Shown one piece after another: positions 34,928 through 49,130 of a stretch of DNA of 64,000 nucleotides. Both the position numbers and the translations under genes were made by a program. The DNA is taken from positions 317,501 to 381,500 of the forward strand of contig JACSYO010001818.1 of assembly GCA_016806645.1 (NCBI GenBank), read 5' to 3'. The DNA is from Ophiodon elongatus (Eukaryota; Chordata; Actinopteri; Perciformes; Hexagrammidae). Within the stretch, counting starts at the first letter, position 1, and every line of letters begins with the position of its first letter. The notes beneath the pieces are model-generated. The model saw only the letters and a program-made list of their open reading frames with translations, made no database searches and had not been told where the DNA came from.

Positions 34928-37900
34928 CTACGGGGAGGAGGGGAAACAAAAGAAAATAAGTAACAGACTTTTGGTGAGTTTTGCTGATGTTTCTGTGCTG
35001 CCTCTCCTTTTGTCAGAAGGCCAGTGAACACTGGACGCTCGTCCACGGGGATTTGTTGATGTTGCACAAGTGTTCGCTGATGTTCAGGGACTTTGTCTGA
35101 CTTTGTAGAAACAGGCTCGGCTACCACAAGGATGCATTATGTATTTTCTCTCCTCGGGGCCACTGCTGCTCGAGATCACAAAGGAATGCAGTTTAAGAAA
35201 ATAAAACATTGTCTGCCAGAAACACGGCTTTATGTACCATAATGTAGCATTGTGACATTTGAGCAATAAAGTTTGTGTATTCTAAAATGATCCTCCTCCC
35301 CCAGATAATGGATTGATTTCAACTACTGTTGTGTTTTTATAATGTCAATGCAATTTGGCTCCAACACAAACACATAGACTTTCTCACTGCTTGAGGAGAA
35401 TCATGGAAAGAAGAGTCACGGTACAGTATGTTGAAAATAATTCATAAGGAAGTCCTAAGATGGTATGTCAAAAAGTATTTTTAAAAAGCATGTAGAAAAA
35501 TTTAAGAAAATAAAGTAATGCCATAGTATGTTGGAGAAAAAAAAGTCAGAAAAAGTAATAAAAGTTATATATGTCAAAAAGAGGCATAAAAAGTCATAGT
35601 ATAGCATGTCTAAAGTAATTGTACAGTATGTCATAAAGTATAGCATGTTTAAAAGTCATAGAAAAGTCATAGTATACTATATGAAAAAAAAAAACACTAG
35701 TGTGTCAAAGTGTCCAAAAAAACTCATATAGTATGTTGAAAAGTGTCAAACCATACTGTAGTATATCGGAAGAAGTCACAATATAGTATGTCAAAAAAAG
35801 GTCATGAAAAAAATATTGAGAAAAGAATCATAGCATAAAATGTTAAAAGTCCTTCAGTATTTCGATATTCATCAAGATGCAAAAGCCTTCCTTCTTCTTA
35901 ACGGTCATTGAAGAGACGATATTGGAGCTGGATGTGCTTTGAAAGCTCTGAGGCCCTGAAGCCAGTTTGGTAACATATTTGATGTGGGCCATGGTGGACT
36001 TTTTTTTTTTTGGGGAGGATTCATCCGTAATTGAATTTAAGCCTTTTCTCACAGTAGATATAAATTCATCATAAGTGCTACTTCCGTTTTATCCTGGAGA
36101 GGACCGTTCTCTTAATATTCTGATATGGTTTGAGGTTGAACTCCGCTGTGTGTGATGAGGAACCGCTGAAACATTTGAATCCTGTTCGGACTGAGCTGCT
36201 GCAGCTGCACCCGCCGCCAGTTTCAGTGTAAAGTGTGCACTCGTCCTGTTTCCCTCCTTAAGCACAAAGCTGGGTGGCAATAAAGCGCACGGTTCCACCA
36301 GCTGGAAGATCTCTGCTGCTCCGTTGTTTATTAAAGCCAAATCAAACACAACACCGCCTCTTCATCAACGTGCGAGATGTGCTTTTAAAGAAGGACGCTC
36401 TGGAGTGTCGCTTTAAGAAACGGTCAAATCAAATATCAGATATTTTTCCATTCCATTATCCGAACCGCTTATCCTATTCAGGGTCGGGGGCGCTGGAGCC
36501 GATCCCAGCTTACAGACAACATATAGACAGACGACGAGCCACGCTTTGGGCAATTTAGGGTCCAATTAACCGGAGCTGCATGTCTTTGGACTGTGGGAGG
36601 AAGCCCACGCTGCCATGAACATGCAAACTCCACACAGAGGGCCTGCCCCGACCGGGAACCGAACCCCCGGGCCCCTCTTGCTGTGAGGTGACCGTGCTAG
36701 CCACTACAACACCGTGCAGCCCCCCCCCACCTTGGTTTAAATGAAGCTCAAATTGGGGGAAAAAAACAATGTTGGCAGGTCGCTTGCGTCCCGTACTCAC
36801 TGAGCAGGATGATGACGCAAAGCAAAATGGCCACCAGGGCCCCCGTGCTGAGGCCCGCCCTCGCCGTGAGGGCCTCGGCGTTGCACAGCTTCATGTTGCC
36901 CTCGCGGTCGCAGGTGCACACCCGGATGGTCAGGGTGCTGGTGCTGCTCTGCATCGGGTACTCCCCGTCGGAAATGACCACGGGCACGTGGTAGATGCTC
37001 TTCTGCAGGCTGTTGTAGCTGTTCCTCCGCGTCAGGATCCAGGCCGTGTTATCTGAAAACAGCGGGGCGTCCGGTTACTATGCAAGCAATCAATAACCCC
37101 AGATGAATATTTCAGTAAACTTCGCTAGAAATTGCATTTGGCCTGCGAATGTGCTTTTAGTGCTGCGAGATGAGAGAAAAAAACTAAAAATCAAATCATG
37201 TGCAGCGCAGCTCTGGATGTGGTTCCGTTTAACAACAGGTATAAGTGCCTTGTGGGAGCAATCGCTACAAAATATGGAAGTAAATGGAATAACCACGAGC
37301 ATCAGCTGTGAGTGGATCACCTTTGTTATCGCGGACGGAGAAGTTGGCCTTCCCGGAGGCCTCCTGCGCGAGGCTGAAGAAGAACCGGTGTCCTCCGAGT
37401 GGCGTGTCGGGATCTGTGGCGCTCACGGTTTGGATCCTCTGAAAGAAGAGAGGCGGTCAGAGGAGCGACACGTGGAAAACCTGTAAAATCAAACATCGGC
37501 CGGCCGCGGACGTCTGTGTTCTCGCGGTGCGTCGCCATGTCACGAGGACCGGTACAGGAGATCATTCCTGCCCTCTGCAATAACACTACAATAAATCACC
37601 TCTGGCCAAATCAACCACACAACTATAGCCCCTTTGTTTGTTGTTGGCTACATCTTGCACTACTGTTTCATTTTGTTAGTTAATTTAATTTAATTTAATA
37701 TTATTATTATTCTATTCTATTTGTTGTATATATTCTGCATTTTTCTTATTTTCTTCTTCTTATTATTCTATTCTATTTTATTTTTGTATATATTGTTCTT
37801 TTCTAATGTAAAAATGCTGCTGTACTGAAAAAGCGTTTCCCTTGCGGGATTAATAAAGTATCTATCTATCTACCTATCTATCTATCTATCTATATTGGGC

Positions 37901-40900
37901 AACGCTAGCTGTAAAACATCTACTTGACAAAGATGCTAACGGTACACGCTCGCTAAGCGGCTTGTACCTCGCGGTAACATCTGCTCTTCGTTCTGGGGAA
38001 AAGGCGTAGATTGGTCTTTATGAATTCATAAAGACAAACAGTCGATGGCGAGCTACGCTAACGCAGGATACACACATTACAGTTTAAAATGCTAAAAGTC
38101 GATGGCGAGCTAAGCTAACGCAGGATACACACATTACAGTTTAAAATGCTAACAGTCGATGGCGAGCTAAGCTAACGCAGGATACACACATTACAGTTTA
38201 AAATGCTAACAGTCGATGGTGAGCTAAGCTAACGCAGGATACACACATTGCAGTTTAAAATGCTAACAGCTGCACCTCGTTCTAGTTTTCAGCACCGCTC
38301 TGGTATCAGAGGTAGACACATGTCAACGTCAACATCTACTCAAGTACTGCACTTCAGAGTATTTCCGCTTCATGCCCCTTTACTCTTTTACTCCTCTACA
38401 TTTACGTATTAGCTTTACTTCGTTGATACTTTTCAGATTCAGACTATTGATAATAAATGTGATCAACTAATTATTTATGATGCATTATTATGTTGTATGA
38501 TGCCCAGCAGTACATAAAGTGCTTTAAATGAGTGGGACTCGTTTTACCAGCTGCCACTTTAAAGGGGATGCTCACGTTAATGCATCACTAGTTATAATCC
38601 GATCGTAAAATACATTAATCTGAATTAGGTCACTCTGCGTAATGTGTACTTTTACTTTTTGGTGCTGTGAGTATAATTTGATGCTAAAACTTGCGTGACG
38701 TCTTTATAGAGTATATTTCACCGCTGTTGTAACTCTACTTTTACTCAAGTAAATAAAAAGAAGCGCTTCTTCCAGCGCTGCAGCTGAGCTCTGATATCTA
38801 AGAGGTGATATCCTATAGATATTTTTTTTTTCTTGGTTTTGAATATAACATTCATAGTGCAAGTCAGAGCCTGGATCATCACACTCCCCGTGAGCCCAGA
38901 TAAACTTTCAAAAGCAACATTTGATTCAAACAAAAAATGTGTGGTGCAATTTACACGTGATACTGAAACCGAAGACTCTGAAGTGTCAAAGTTTATGAGT
39001 ATTGCCTTCCGGCATTTTTGGGTCTCCAACTTGGAAGGATTGGCAGCAGTACAACCGAAAAGATTTGGATGTGTGAGTATTCCATGTAACACGTAAAACA
39101 GTCTGTAGAGCAGCTGGATCCTTTTGAACCACAGCTGCAGATGTGTTCCTGACTCTTTTTTAAGAATCTATTTGGAGGAAGAAACTGTTCTGAAAACTGT
39201 ATTTATCCACCTGAGATGTTTGTGAGCATAATGCAGAACAAAAACACACACACAGGGTCCCCAGATGTATTCGTTATCCTCCCCCATCTCCTGCGGTACT
39301 TAAAACACACGTGAGGGATTAACTCGTGCTCTCTGAAGTCCGCTGATTACTCGCTGGAACAGGAAGTCGAGGGGAAACCATGACGACCAGTCGGCCGTAC
39401 CAACCTGATTGGCCTTCGCGTTCTCGCACACGAACGTCTCGTAGCTGGTGGCGAACGTCGGCGCGTTGTCGTTGACGTCCAGCACTCTGACGTAGACGGG
39501 CGCGCGGCTGATCTGCCGCGGGTTGTCTAGGAAACACGGGGGACATGTACACACAATTATCTCTTTACCCAACATGTGAAACGTGTGAGAATACCGTCGC
39601 CTGTTTCCTTGCACACGGCAATGTTGCCGATGTTGTTAGGCGACGGTGTAATTGTGTTATTCAAACCATTATACAAATTATGTGTGACACGTAAATGACT
39701 ATATATAAATCACATAAAATAGCACAACTAAGGTGTAAACAACTCGCTCCGTCTCTGCTTGTGGACTACTCATGTGAAGTCCCAAATTACAGCCGGTATT
39801 CAAATATTGAATAGATAAAAGCCAGTTGCTATAAAAAGTGAGTAAGTAAACACCATCGAGGTGGGCTGTGTAAACTTTACTACAGTAGCTTGGATGAAAA
39901 AAAGTCAACATAATATTATATCATATTCCCGCAGCACTGATTTCATCATTCAATAAACAGACATCCTCATATTCACCAATCTCCTGAGTATATCTGCATA
40001 TTTGTTTTGCATAGTTGAGTTCAAGTTGTAAGGAATACTCAATGTACTTAAGTACTTTTATTGTGAAGCGCAAATGTTTTTTTTGAGTTTATGATTCCTT
40101 TTCTAATTCTTACTACTGCAATATTCCTTATTGCACACTATCTTTATTTACACAATAATGAAGACATTAAAAAGGACTATATTGAAATTAATTACAAAAA
40201 ATATTATAGTTTATTATAGTTTAAATCAGTTTAAATTGAGCTTTTCTCTTGACAGGTGTTGAGGGAGTCAGGTAAACTCACGTTTCACATTAAAAGTCTA
40301 AAGTTGGGAGGGGGGCGGGGAGGGGGGGGGGGGTTATAATGACACGCCACACTTCCTGTACACCTTTCACATTAAAGGTCTTCCGGTGGATCATAGTCCC
40401 GCCCCTTTCCGTGTTGGCTTTTAAAGTTTAATGTTCCGCAGGAAGTGCTGTTTAATGGATAGTAACGCCGAGTGAGGAGAATTAGTGACGGAGATCAGCC
40501 GTTCTTTGAAAGGATCGCCGAGTACAACATGACTTTGTTGTTGTACTCAAGTGTAGGTACACAGGAAGGAAGTTTTTGAGATTGTGTATCAATTAAAACA
40601 GGAGCAGATCAGAAAACGGTTTGCTTCTCACAAATTTGTAATATTTCAATCACATGAAACATTAGGATTAAAAGCACATTTAATATTTGCCTTTTTTTCT
40701 TCTTTTTTTTTTTTTAACCAACCAATACCGGGTGAACTGGCAGAACTTGGCCGACTGTTCGAGCACTCTACAAAAACCTGGCAGGAATTTATTCCAAAAA
40801 ATCCAATTTGGCCGACGCCGCGGTAACAGGAAGCGGGCGGCCAGAAAAAGAAGCGCTTCCCGCCGCGCTGCACTCACTGAACTCGGTGGCGAGGACGGAG

Positions 40901-41020
40901 ATGTTGTGCCAGGCGTTCTCCTCTCGGTCCAGCTCCCGCAGGAGGAACACTGACCCGTTGCCTGCGTGGACGTTGAACATTCTGTCCATGTCCGTGCGTC
41001 GATCAATAGAGTACCTGCTC

Positions 41021-41062
<42 letters not shown>

Positions 41063-44000
41063 CACACACACACACACGCACACACACATACAGATTGGCT
41101 TCTAAACTGGAGCACTCAGGCTGTGTGGTGTTCCCTGGGTGAGGGATACAGAGTACAGTCATATTTACAGAGTTTCTTGGGTGTGAAGCGGAGTGAAAAT
41201 AGTCCCATTTACTGTCTCGCTCAAATGGACATTTGTGTGATGAGAGGGGGTTTCGGCGGGTGGGGGGTACTCAAAACAAGTCTGAGTAAGCGTGGTGGAC
41301 TTGTCTGCACTCTGCCATTATTCCCTTTCTTCGCTATTCATACCACACAAGAATGCATTAAGGAAAAAAGAGAAGAAAAAAAAAAGATTAATTTCTTTGC
41401 GTCAATCCGAGCTGCGGTTTGCCCTCCGAAGAAAGGCCAACTTTGTTGAAGAGAACAAAATTGGTTTCTTTACCTGCACAAATGAGCCAAACTGAAGGCG
41501 GTAATAAAGCGCTTCTAAACATTTTCAGACGAGTGTTTGAAGGGTCACTCGACACAAATCACACACAACAAAAAAGAAAAAAACACACACCGTATTTTCT
41601 CAATTACCCTTTGTGTTGCAAACTATCCATCCATGCAGGTAGCTTCAGGTTTCAGACATCTGATACATCTGTTGGTGTATGAAATTATTTTGCATTTAAC
41701 CTTTATTTAAAAAGCACAATCCCGGTGAGATTTTGAATCTGATGTCCGGGATGGCAGCGTTAAAGCTTCTCGCATAAAAAAAAGAAAAAAAAACAAACAT
41801 GAAAAATGATCAAATTAAAGAGACAACCGACTTAAAGCAAACAGCAAATTGTATCAAGCAAAGAATTGTGAGTCGGGGTCAGGACAAGAACATTCAGTGC
41901 TCAAATAATCCTTAATCCTTAAAAAAAAGGATTCATTTTGCATGTAATGCATCTAATGTGGTTTAAAATGTCTCTGCGGCTCACGACGAGATGAGGGTTC
42001 AACCCGTTCGCCGCTCTAGGAACGACGTATCTAATTCACATGTGCTGCTCAAAATACACACTTTTAGCAAATTTAAGCGAAGCCCTGGACGGAGCTCAGC
42101 ACCAACATGTCTGCTGGGTGGAGTCGGGCGTCTTATCCAGGTTGGTGCCCCGGAGCTTCTCAAATATCGCCTCTGTTGTGTTTGAACATCCAATCAGGGA
42201 TCAGGCGTGAAGGACAGCCCCGCCCACCACCAGCATCCAGACCGAGGGACGGGAGGCCGCTGTCTCCCCCTCTGTCCTCCTCTGTCTCCCCCTCTGTCCT
42301 CCTCTGTCTCCCTCTCTGTCCTCCTCTGTCTCCCCCTCTGTCCTCCTCTGTCTCCCCCTCTGTCCTCCTCTGTCTCCCTCTCTGTCCTCATCTGCCCTCC
42401 CCTGTGTCCCCCTCTGTCCCCTTCTCTCCCCCTCTGTCCTACTCTCTCCCCCTCTCTCCTCCTCTGTCCCCTCTCTCCCTCTCTGTCCCCTCTCTCCCCC
42501 AATGTCCCCTCTCTCTCCCTCTCTGTCCCCCCTCCCTCCCCCTCTGTCCCCCCCCCCTCTCTCCCTCTTTCCCCCTCTCTCCCCCTCTGTCCTCCTTTGT
42601 CCCCTCTCTCTCCCTCTGTGTCCCCTCTCTCTCCCCCTCTTCCCCTCTATCCCCCTCTCTCCCCCTCTTTCCCCCTCTGTCCCCCTCTCTCCCCCTTTCT
42701 CCCCCTCTGTCCCCTCTCTCTCCCCCTCTGTCCCCTCTCTGTCCCCTCTCTCTCCCTCTCTGACCCCCTCTTTCCCCCTCTCTCCCTCTCTGTCTCTACT
42801 CTCTCCCCCTCTCTCCCCCTCTGACCCTCTCCCTCCTCCTCTCTCCCCCTCTCTCCCCCTCTCTCCCTCTCTCTCTCCTCCTCTGCCCTCCTCTGTCCCC
42901 TTCCGTCTCGCTTTACAGGTTTTATTGAATTGCTTTGACACGGCCTTGGATGAAAAAATCTGACATTTTCAAATAACTAAAATCATCAAAATGAGCAGCT
43001 TACTTTCTCCCACTAATACATAAAGTTGATCTCTCAGCGAATTCAAACTACAGAAGTACAAATGTCTTGAGCCCACGTGAAACCGCCTGCGTGAGTAGGT
43101 GAGCCGTGTGGGGAGTAACGCAGCAGCCATGAACTTATATGGTCTGGAGCAGTGCTGCTCGGTGGGGTGGGGTGGTGGTGGGGGTGATGGGGGTGGTGGG
43201 GGTGGTGGGGGTGATGGATGTGTGTGAGTGTTTGCAGTCACACGAACACACACCAGCCAACAGGTTATCCAGTCCTGTTGTTTTTCCTCCGCTTCCCAGA
43301 CTACTGTGATACATCAGTGTGATTAATGGAGTAGCGGGCATCAGGAGGGCTGGTGTAAGAGGGAGGAGACCCCAAGGGGAGACTATGAACCCCGGTTCTC
43401 AATGCATCGCCGCTCCCCCCTTCCCCCTCTGCCCCCTCCCCCCCTGCTGACTCTCCTGCATCGACCATTTTTAGTGTCTTTATCTAAACACTCCCTCCTC
43501 GTCTCCGCCTGCCTCTCCTCCACTCTCTCCACCTCCAGCGTCCCGACAGTAACTCTAACCTCGTTAAATCTGCGTCGGGCCGCGGGCTTTACTAATTGCT
43601 TTTCTAATATTCCCAATAATTCAGCCGGACCGGGCCTCACCCTTTCCCCCTGATTAACGACGGAGAGGGAACGCCGCGCCCCGACCGGGCTCCCAGACTG
43701 CTGCTCTCAGCAGGCTGCTGGACGGGAGGCGGGCGGAGGACACGCAGGGTTACAGAGATGTTAGTGACCGTATATCCTCGTTCCTCCCGACAGAAGCTGC
43801 GTGACCGGCCGGAGGTATTCTTCGTTGTGAGAGTCGGTATGAACCCAGCAAAAAGTATCAATTCGGGGGATTTGCAGGTCAAAAGTGTCGTGGCTGGACC
43901 TCGGTGATATCTGGATGGAAGAGCCTCCGACGGTGAGGAGGAACTTCATGGCTGACGCGACGTCTAAATGACGACGTTGTAATGAAAAGTGCAGGAAACA

Positions 44001-44202
44001 CTCCGAGATGTTGTTGAAAAGTGTCCATTGGAACTAAAAGGTCCATTTAGTAGCTGCTGGTGATCATGTGATCCGGTCACATGATCTTCAGAGCAGCGAC
44101 TTAATGGAGCTTGAGGTAAAGAACGAACTGTGAACCTGAAAATCAGCCCAGTTTGAAACTCAAATCCATTTTTCCAAACCACCAAAGCCCCGCTCACAAC
44201 AC

Positions 44203-44255
<53 letters not shown>

Positions 44256-47200
44256 GGACAACCCTAACCCAAGGACGGAACACACTTTGAATGAACATTC
44301 ATTCGCTGCATTGTGCAATTTTCATGCCAAACTAATCAAAACTTCTCAATGCTTTTTGTAAAAGTCTGCCCTTGGTGCGCTGAAGACAGGAAACGGCATT
44401 TAGAACACCGCGGCACTAAAATGCTTCATTCAAACCGGCGCTAGCAGCTTTTTACTTTTTTTTTTTCATCGTTTTTACTGTGGGTTATCTTTCCCACTTG
44501 TGCATACTATTAAAAAAAACAACTAAAAACCTTCCTTTATTCGTATTTTAAAACCTTTAATAGCGTTGATGTTCCAGGGGCCTGAACATCAGTAATATGT
44601 TTCCATCACACGGACTCGGGATGACACTAACGTCGAATAAGAAATAGTATCATGGGCTGTGGATCTCTGAGATCATATAATACTGCATATGCTGATGCTC
44701 ATGCCAGCAGACATCCTTACTGAGGGATGTACGTGTTTACATCCAGCTAAACGTGCTGTGGCGAGCTCATAAAGATAACTGTCTCAGTGACTTCCTCATG
44801 CCAGGCAGCCCCCAGGCTCCCTGGCCCTCCTCCTCTCCTCCTCCTCCTCTTCCTCCTCCTCCTCCTCCTCCTCGTGGCTCTAAATGCCACGGGGTAGCTA
44901 CCTCCTTGATGATGGGCGATAAAAAGAGAATGATATCATATTTGACACCTGCAATAAAGTGGTGGAACTTCAACCTTGAGAGCCAACTCCCTCAGTGCGT
45001 CGTAAAAAAAAAAGAAAAAAGAAAAAAGTCTTCGAGACGGAGTGGAAGGTGCAGCCTCACAACCCGCTGCCATTACTCCCATTTTAATAGAATACTTGCA
45101 TCGTTTTGTCCATGAACAAAGTCCAGTAAGTGAACTTTGTTTTGAACATTCGAGTAGTTAACAGCGTTTGGTACGTCGTGTCTCTCTACTGAGGGCGCAT
45201 TATGGATATTAATGCCGTTTGTGATTAAAATCTAAGCACAAACATCCCCTTTGGTAACCTTTCACGCACTCCTGGTATCACGCGAGAATCCCCGGATTAC
45301 CAACGTGAAAATTGTAAGGATTACCACTCTTATAATATCTGTGATTCACGTAGAAGCTTCTCCCCTAAGCTTCTGGCCCCTGCTCACTGAGGGCCGGTCC
45401 GCGGTGTGATGCGGCCCCCGTACCAGGTGACGGGGTTCAGTACCTGACGAGGCTGTTCTTGTCGTCCGGGTCGGACGCGCTGACGGAGCCGATGGCGGTG
45501 TTCCTGGCCGCGTCCTCTTTGACCTCCATGACGTAGCTGGCGCGCTCGAACACCGGCGGCTCGTCCACGTCCTCCACGATGATCTTGATGGTGGCCTCGT
45601 CCCTGAAGGGGCCCACGGAGAAGAAGCGGGGGTTGATGTGGGAGTTCTCCACCTGGATCCGGAGGCTGTACTGACGCTTCTTCTCAAAGTCCAGCGGCTG
45701 AGGAAACAGAGAGAAGATGTATGACGCGTGTATGAAACTGTACGTATGAAACCGCACCGTTTAAAAAAAACGTCATTATTGTCAAACGTTCATCTTTCTG
45801 ACCGCCCTTGAACTCATCATGTGCGACGAATGCTTCTGTCAGAGAAGGGAACCAAAACCAAGCTTCAGTGATATTTCATCAAAAACTATTTATTCTACAT
45901 GTCTCGTTTAAAGTCTCGCCTCAAATAAATGTTTTGCTTTAATAAGATTCTGTAAAAAACATAAAATTCTGCGCTCCTCAGCGCAACTAGGAAGCCGTGA
46001 TTGATTGGCCTGAGACCAACAGTCACGTGACAGAAACTCTGCAGGCTGCTGAGCAGAGAGGAAAGAGGTAAGAGGAGAGAGGAGAGAGGAGAGGAGAGGA
46101 GAGGAGAGGAGAGGTTGTAGAAATGTAAACAGTCCAATGTATATTTTGATGTAAAAGAAAGTCTTTTGTTTTTCTTTTTATATGATTTGAGGCGTTCTAA
46201 CTGTGTCATGCTGCACACAACACACGTTTTGAGTTCTGCCTGCTTCTAGTCAGCACTGTGCCGTTTCCATAGAGATACAGGATTCGTATATTTCAGTGAA
46301 ACATTGGCTTCACTTTTGGGTCCCGGCTCGGTTTAGGGTAAAGATTGTGGTTTGTGGTTCAAATAAGTAAGTTTTTGACAACCTGGGAATGAGAGCGGGC
46401 CGGTTCCAGCTCTACAGCACTTAATGGGAACCTGAGAAACGATGTTGCACAGCTCTACTGGCTTAATGTGACATGCTATTGTAGTCGCTCGCCAAAGGGA
46501 ACACAGTGTTGAACACGGGGCCCGGGGCCCGGGGACTAGGAGTCCCTGACAACATCAAACCTTTTGAAGTGTTTACTTAATGTGTGCTGACAGGATGCTG
46601 AACTGGGGTTACACAGACCTTTAGACACCCTGCGATGTTACATGTTTTCTTTTTGTTTGTCCCCCCCCCCCCCAACCCGAATTATAAATAAGTTTCTACA
46701 GTGACTTTGCCCCTTAATATTTACTTTGAAAACACTCATTTGCATGCAGCAGTGCGTTCAGCTGTTGATTTTGTGAAAGCTCATATCCATGCAGAGCGCC
46801 CCGCCGCATTTAATTTCAGGTCAGATTGGGATTTTTATTCATTAAACTGGCAATCGTTTCCAGAGCGGGGTCTAACGAGGACGCGTGTGAGGCGGATCAG
46901 TGTCTTGTTCAAGGACACTAACAAGACCGGTGATGGACACACATGGGCTGCTGCAGAGATCAGACCTGTGCTCCTCAGACACGTAAAGGCCTTTCATTAG
47001 CCGCTGCCACATCCAGGACGGGACTGACGTGGCCTTTTGGTGGAGAACTAACACCGCGGGCGGGTTACTGTACGAAGCGAGGGGACGTGGTCGGGCGGAG
47101 CAGCCCCTTCTTCTTTTAACGAGACAGCATGCAGATTAGACCAATGTTGTGTGTTTAAGTAATTGTTTTACTGGAACTTCTGTCTTTTATTGAGTCTTAT

Positions 47201-48447
47201 TATTGCAGTTATGAAGCGTTGAAGAGTTTCTGCTTCTTCGAGGCAGACGCGGAGACGTGCCAACTTCTTTTCCTGATCCCTGCCGCACTCACTGTGAAAC
47301 AATCAAAGTTGTCTCTGGATTGTCTGCTGGCTGACATCTGTTCATTTTTCTGTTGTTGTTTTAAATGAAGAGATCAGTGTATCAGATTAGTGAATAAGCA
47401 GCGGAGGATGTCAGTGGATGGAGAGACTTTGGTGTTTCATTTCACTGCATGATGGAAAGTACGGAGAGTTATGCGGAAGAAAAAAGAAAACATCTACCAC
47501 TGTCAATCTTTTTTTTTCAGGGAGTATCAAGGTTGCGAGCATTTCTACGTTTGAATCTATTAATAAGGGCAAAAGATTAAAAAAAAGAAATGTGCAAAAC
47601 AAAATATCATGACTGGTATTACGCTGAAGGACACATCTGTTCAGCACCGCTCCATCTGTATGTGAACTGAACCTCTAAAATATAAACGATAACAATAACG
47701 CACTCTGTGAAATCGCTTATAGAAAAGTTTTGTGGTTGTTGTTGTTTTTGCCAGTAAATATATGTATATCTAGTAATATAATGTATATTTATTCGAGACC
47801 TTTTTCTGTTGGCGTACAGACTTTCATTTTACCCGTTTGTTTGCATAAAAGGAAGCAGCTTTGTTATTTCTTCACGTGTGATCCCCTATAATCCCGTCGT
47901 CTGCACACTGCTCTTACACTTCCATAATTTATGGACTGCACAAAATGATCAGCGGCCTGATTCCTGCACGCCTGCTAATGTTTTCTGTCGTTGTGCATTC
48001 CAGTGCAGGTTGTGCGGTGTGTTTAGCTTTCAAGTGTCTTTTATAAGCTTTTTTTTTGAAGTTGTAGCCAGTGAAGGTATCCCCCCCCCTATTGACAGGA
48101 ATAATTAGGGAGTGGCGTGCATTTTAATGAACGTGCACCCAGCGCTGAGCAGGAACAGCTGGATCAGAGGGAGGCTCCCGACTGCACATATGAAAGAATG
48201 CCAGGTCGGCCATCGTTTGGGGGAAACAGCTGAGGGAAGTGTGAAAAAATCCAGATGGAAGGAGCCGTTCTTCAAACCATGAATAACAACGCGAGGCGGT
48301 GATTTCTTTTTCCCGCCGCTCCGTGTTCAGGCAGGCGGGCTGTGGGGCCGCACGTCAATGAGAGGCATATGTGGCGTAGATGGCACACACTCCCACTTGA
48401 CAAACCCATTTAATTAGAAGGTTCAGAATTAGGGCATGCTCAGCCCC

Positions 48448-48508
<61 letters not shown>

Positions 48509-49081
48509 GCTCTGCCCGCACACCACATCCATTGCCGCGGCTGCAAAAGGCAATTATGCCATCTTGCACTTAATGATGGCATGATGGAGGCGATCAATCG
48601 GGGGCTGCAGAGGGTGCGCTTGATAAGGCAACTGCCAGGTTGTGTTGAGCACATCAGAAACACACCGCAGCCGACCGCCGCGATCCATACCGAGCCTCAT
48701 CGTTTCTGCTTTGGTCTCAGCCGAGGGGAAAGATGAACCTCACTGAAAAACACGTGTACCGGGAGTGGAGGCGAGTGTAAGTAGGAATCTAATAACTCCA
48801 CATGTCCATCCGCTGGCTGCCAGAGCGTATGGACGTAATAAAGTTCCTATCACTTTGCTTCCTTTGCTGCGTGCAGCTCCTCGTGTTGTTTCCCCCCTTT
48901 TTGTTGGCCAAATGAGAAGTGTGATGCTCGTAAGCGACGGGCAGGTTTGGCTTGGTGGGAAGAATCAAATCACGACGGCTCTCGATACGCTATCCAGAGC
49001 ATTAATATAGCAGAAAAGCATCTATTAGCTATGTAAAGATATGGTGAAGTCTACCTGAGCAGAGAATGAAATCTCTCTCCC

Positions 49082-49130
<49 letters not shown>

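Larger units (their letters stand above)
34928..36800 (-). other. cdh6 intron
   Basis: Intron between the tail exon and the transmembrane exon. Holds an AT-rich degenerate satellite-like block (35405-35850) and a dispersed repeat (36440-36725). Elsewhere nothing recognised. Confidence 0.7.
37439..39404 (-). other. cdh6 intron packed with repeats
   Basis: Contains a LINE 3' tail (about 37600-37892), a 57-bp x 4 tandem repeat (38040-38267) and a dispersed inverted-repeat element (about 38315-38785). Little unique sequence is left. The preceding intron, 37053-37320, is only 268 bp and featureless. Confidence 0.7.
41015..45443 (-). other. cdh6 intron
   Basis: Begins (in - strand order, at its 3' end) with the (TG)n tract against the acceptor. 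Also holds the CT-rich tract 42261-42905, a G-rich array 43161-43217, (TG)n at 44204-44253 on the + strand and (TCC)n at 44827-44873. No exon seen. Confidence 0.7.

Noticed and set aside
34407..35027. 206-codon + strand frame across the cdh6 tail exon
   Set aside because: Antisense shadow of a GC-rich real exon.
42201..42941. 246-codon Glu/Gly/Arg-rich frame on the - strand and Pro/Ser/Leu frames on the + strand
   Set aside because: Direct product of the CT-rich tandem repeat; any frame across it stays open.
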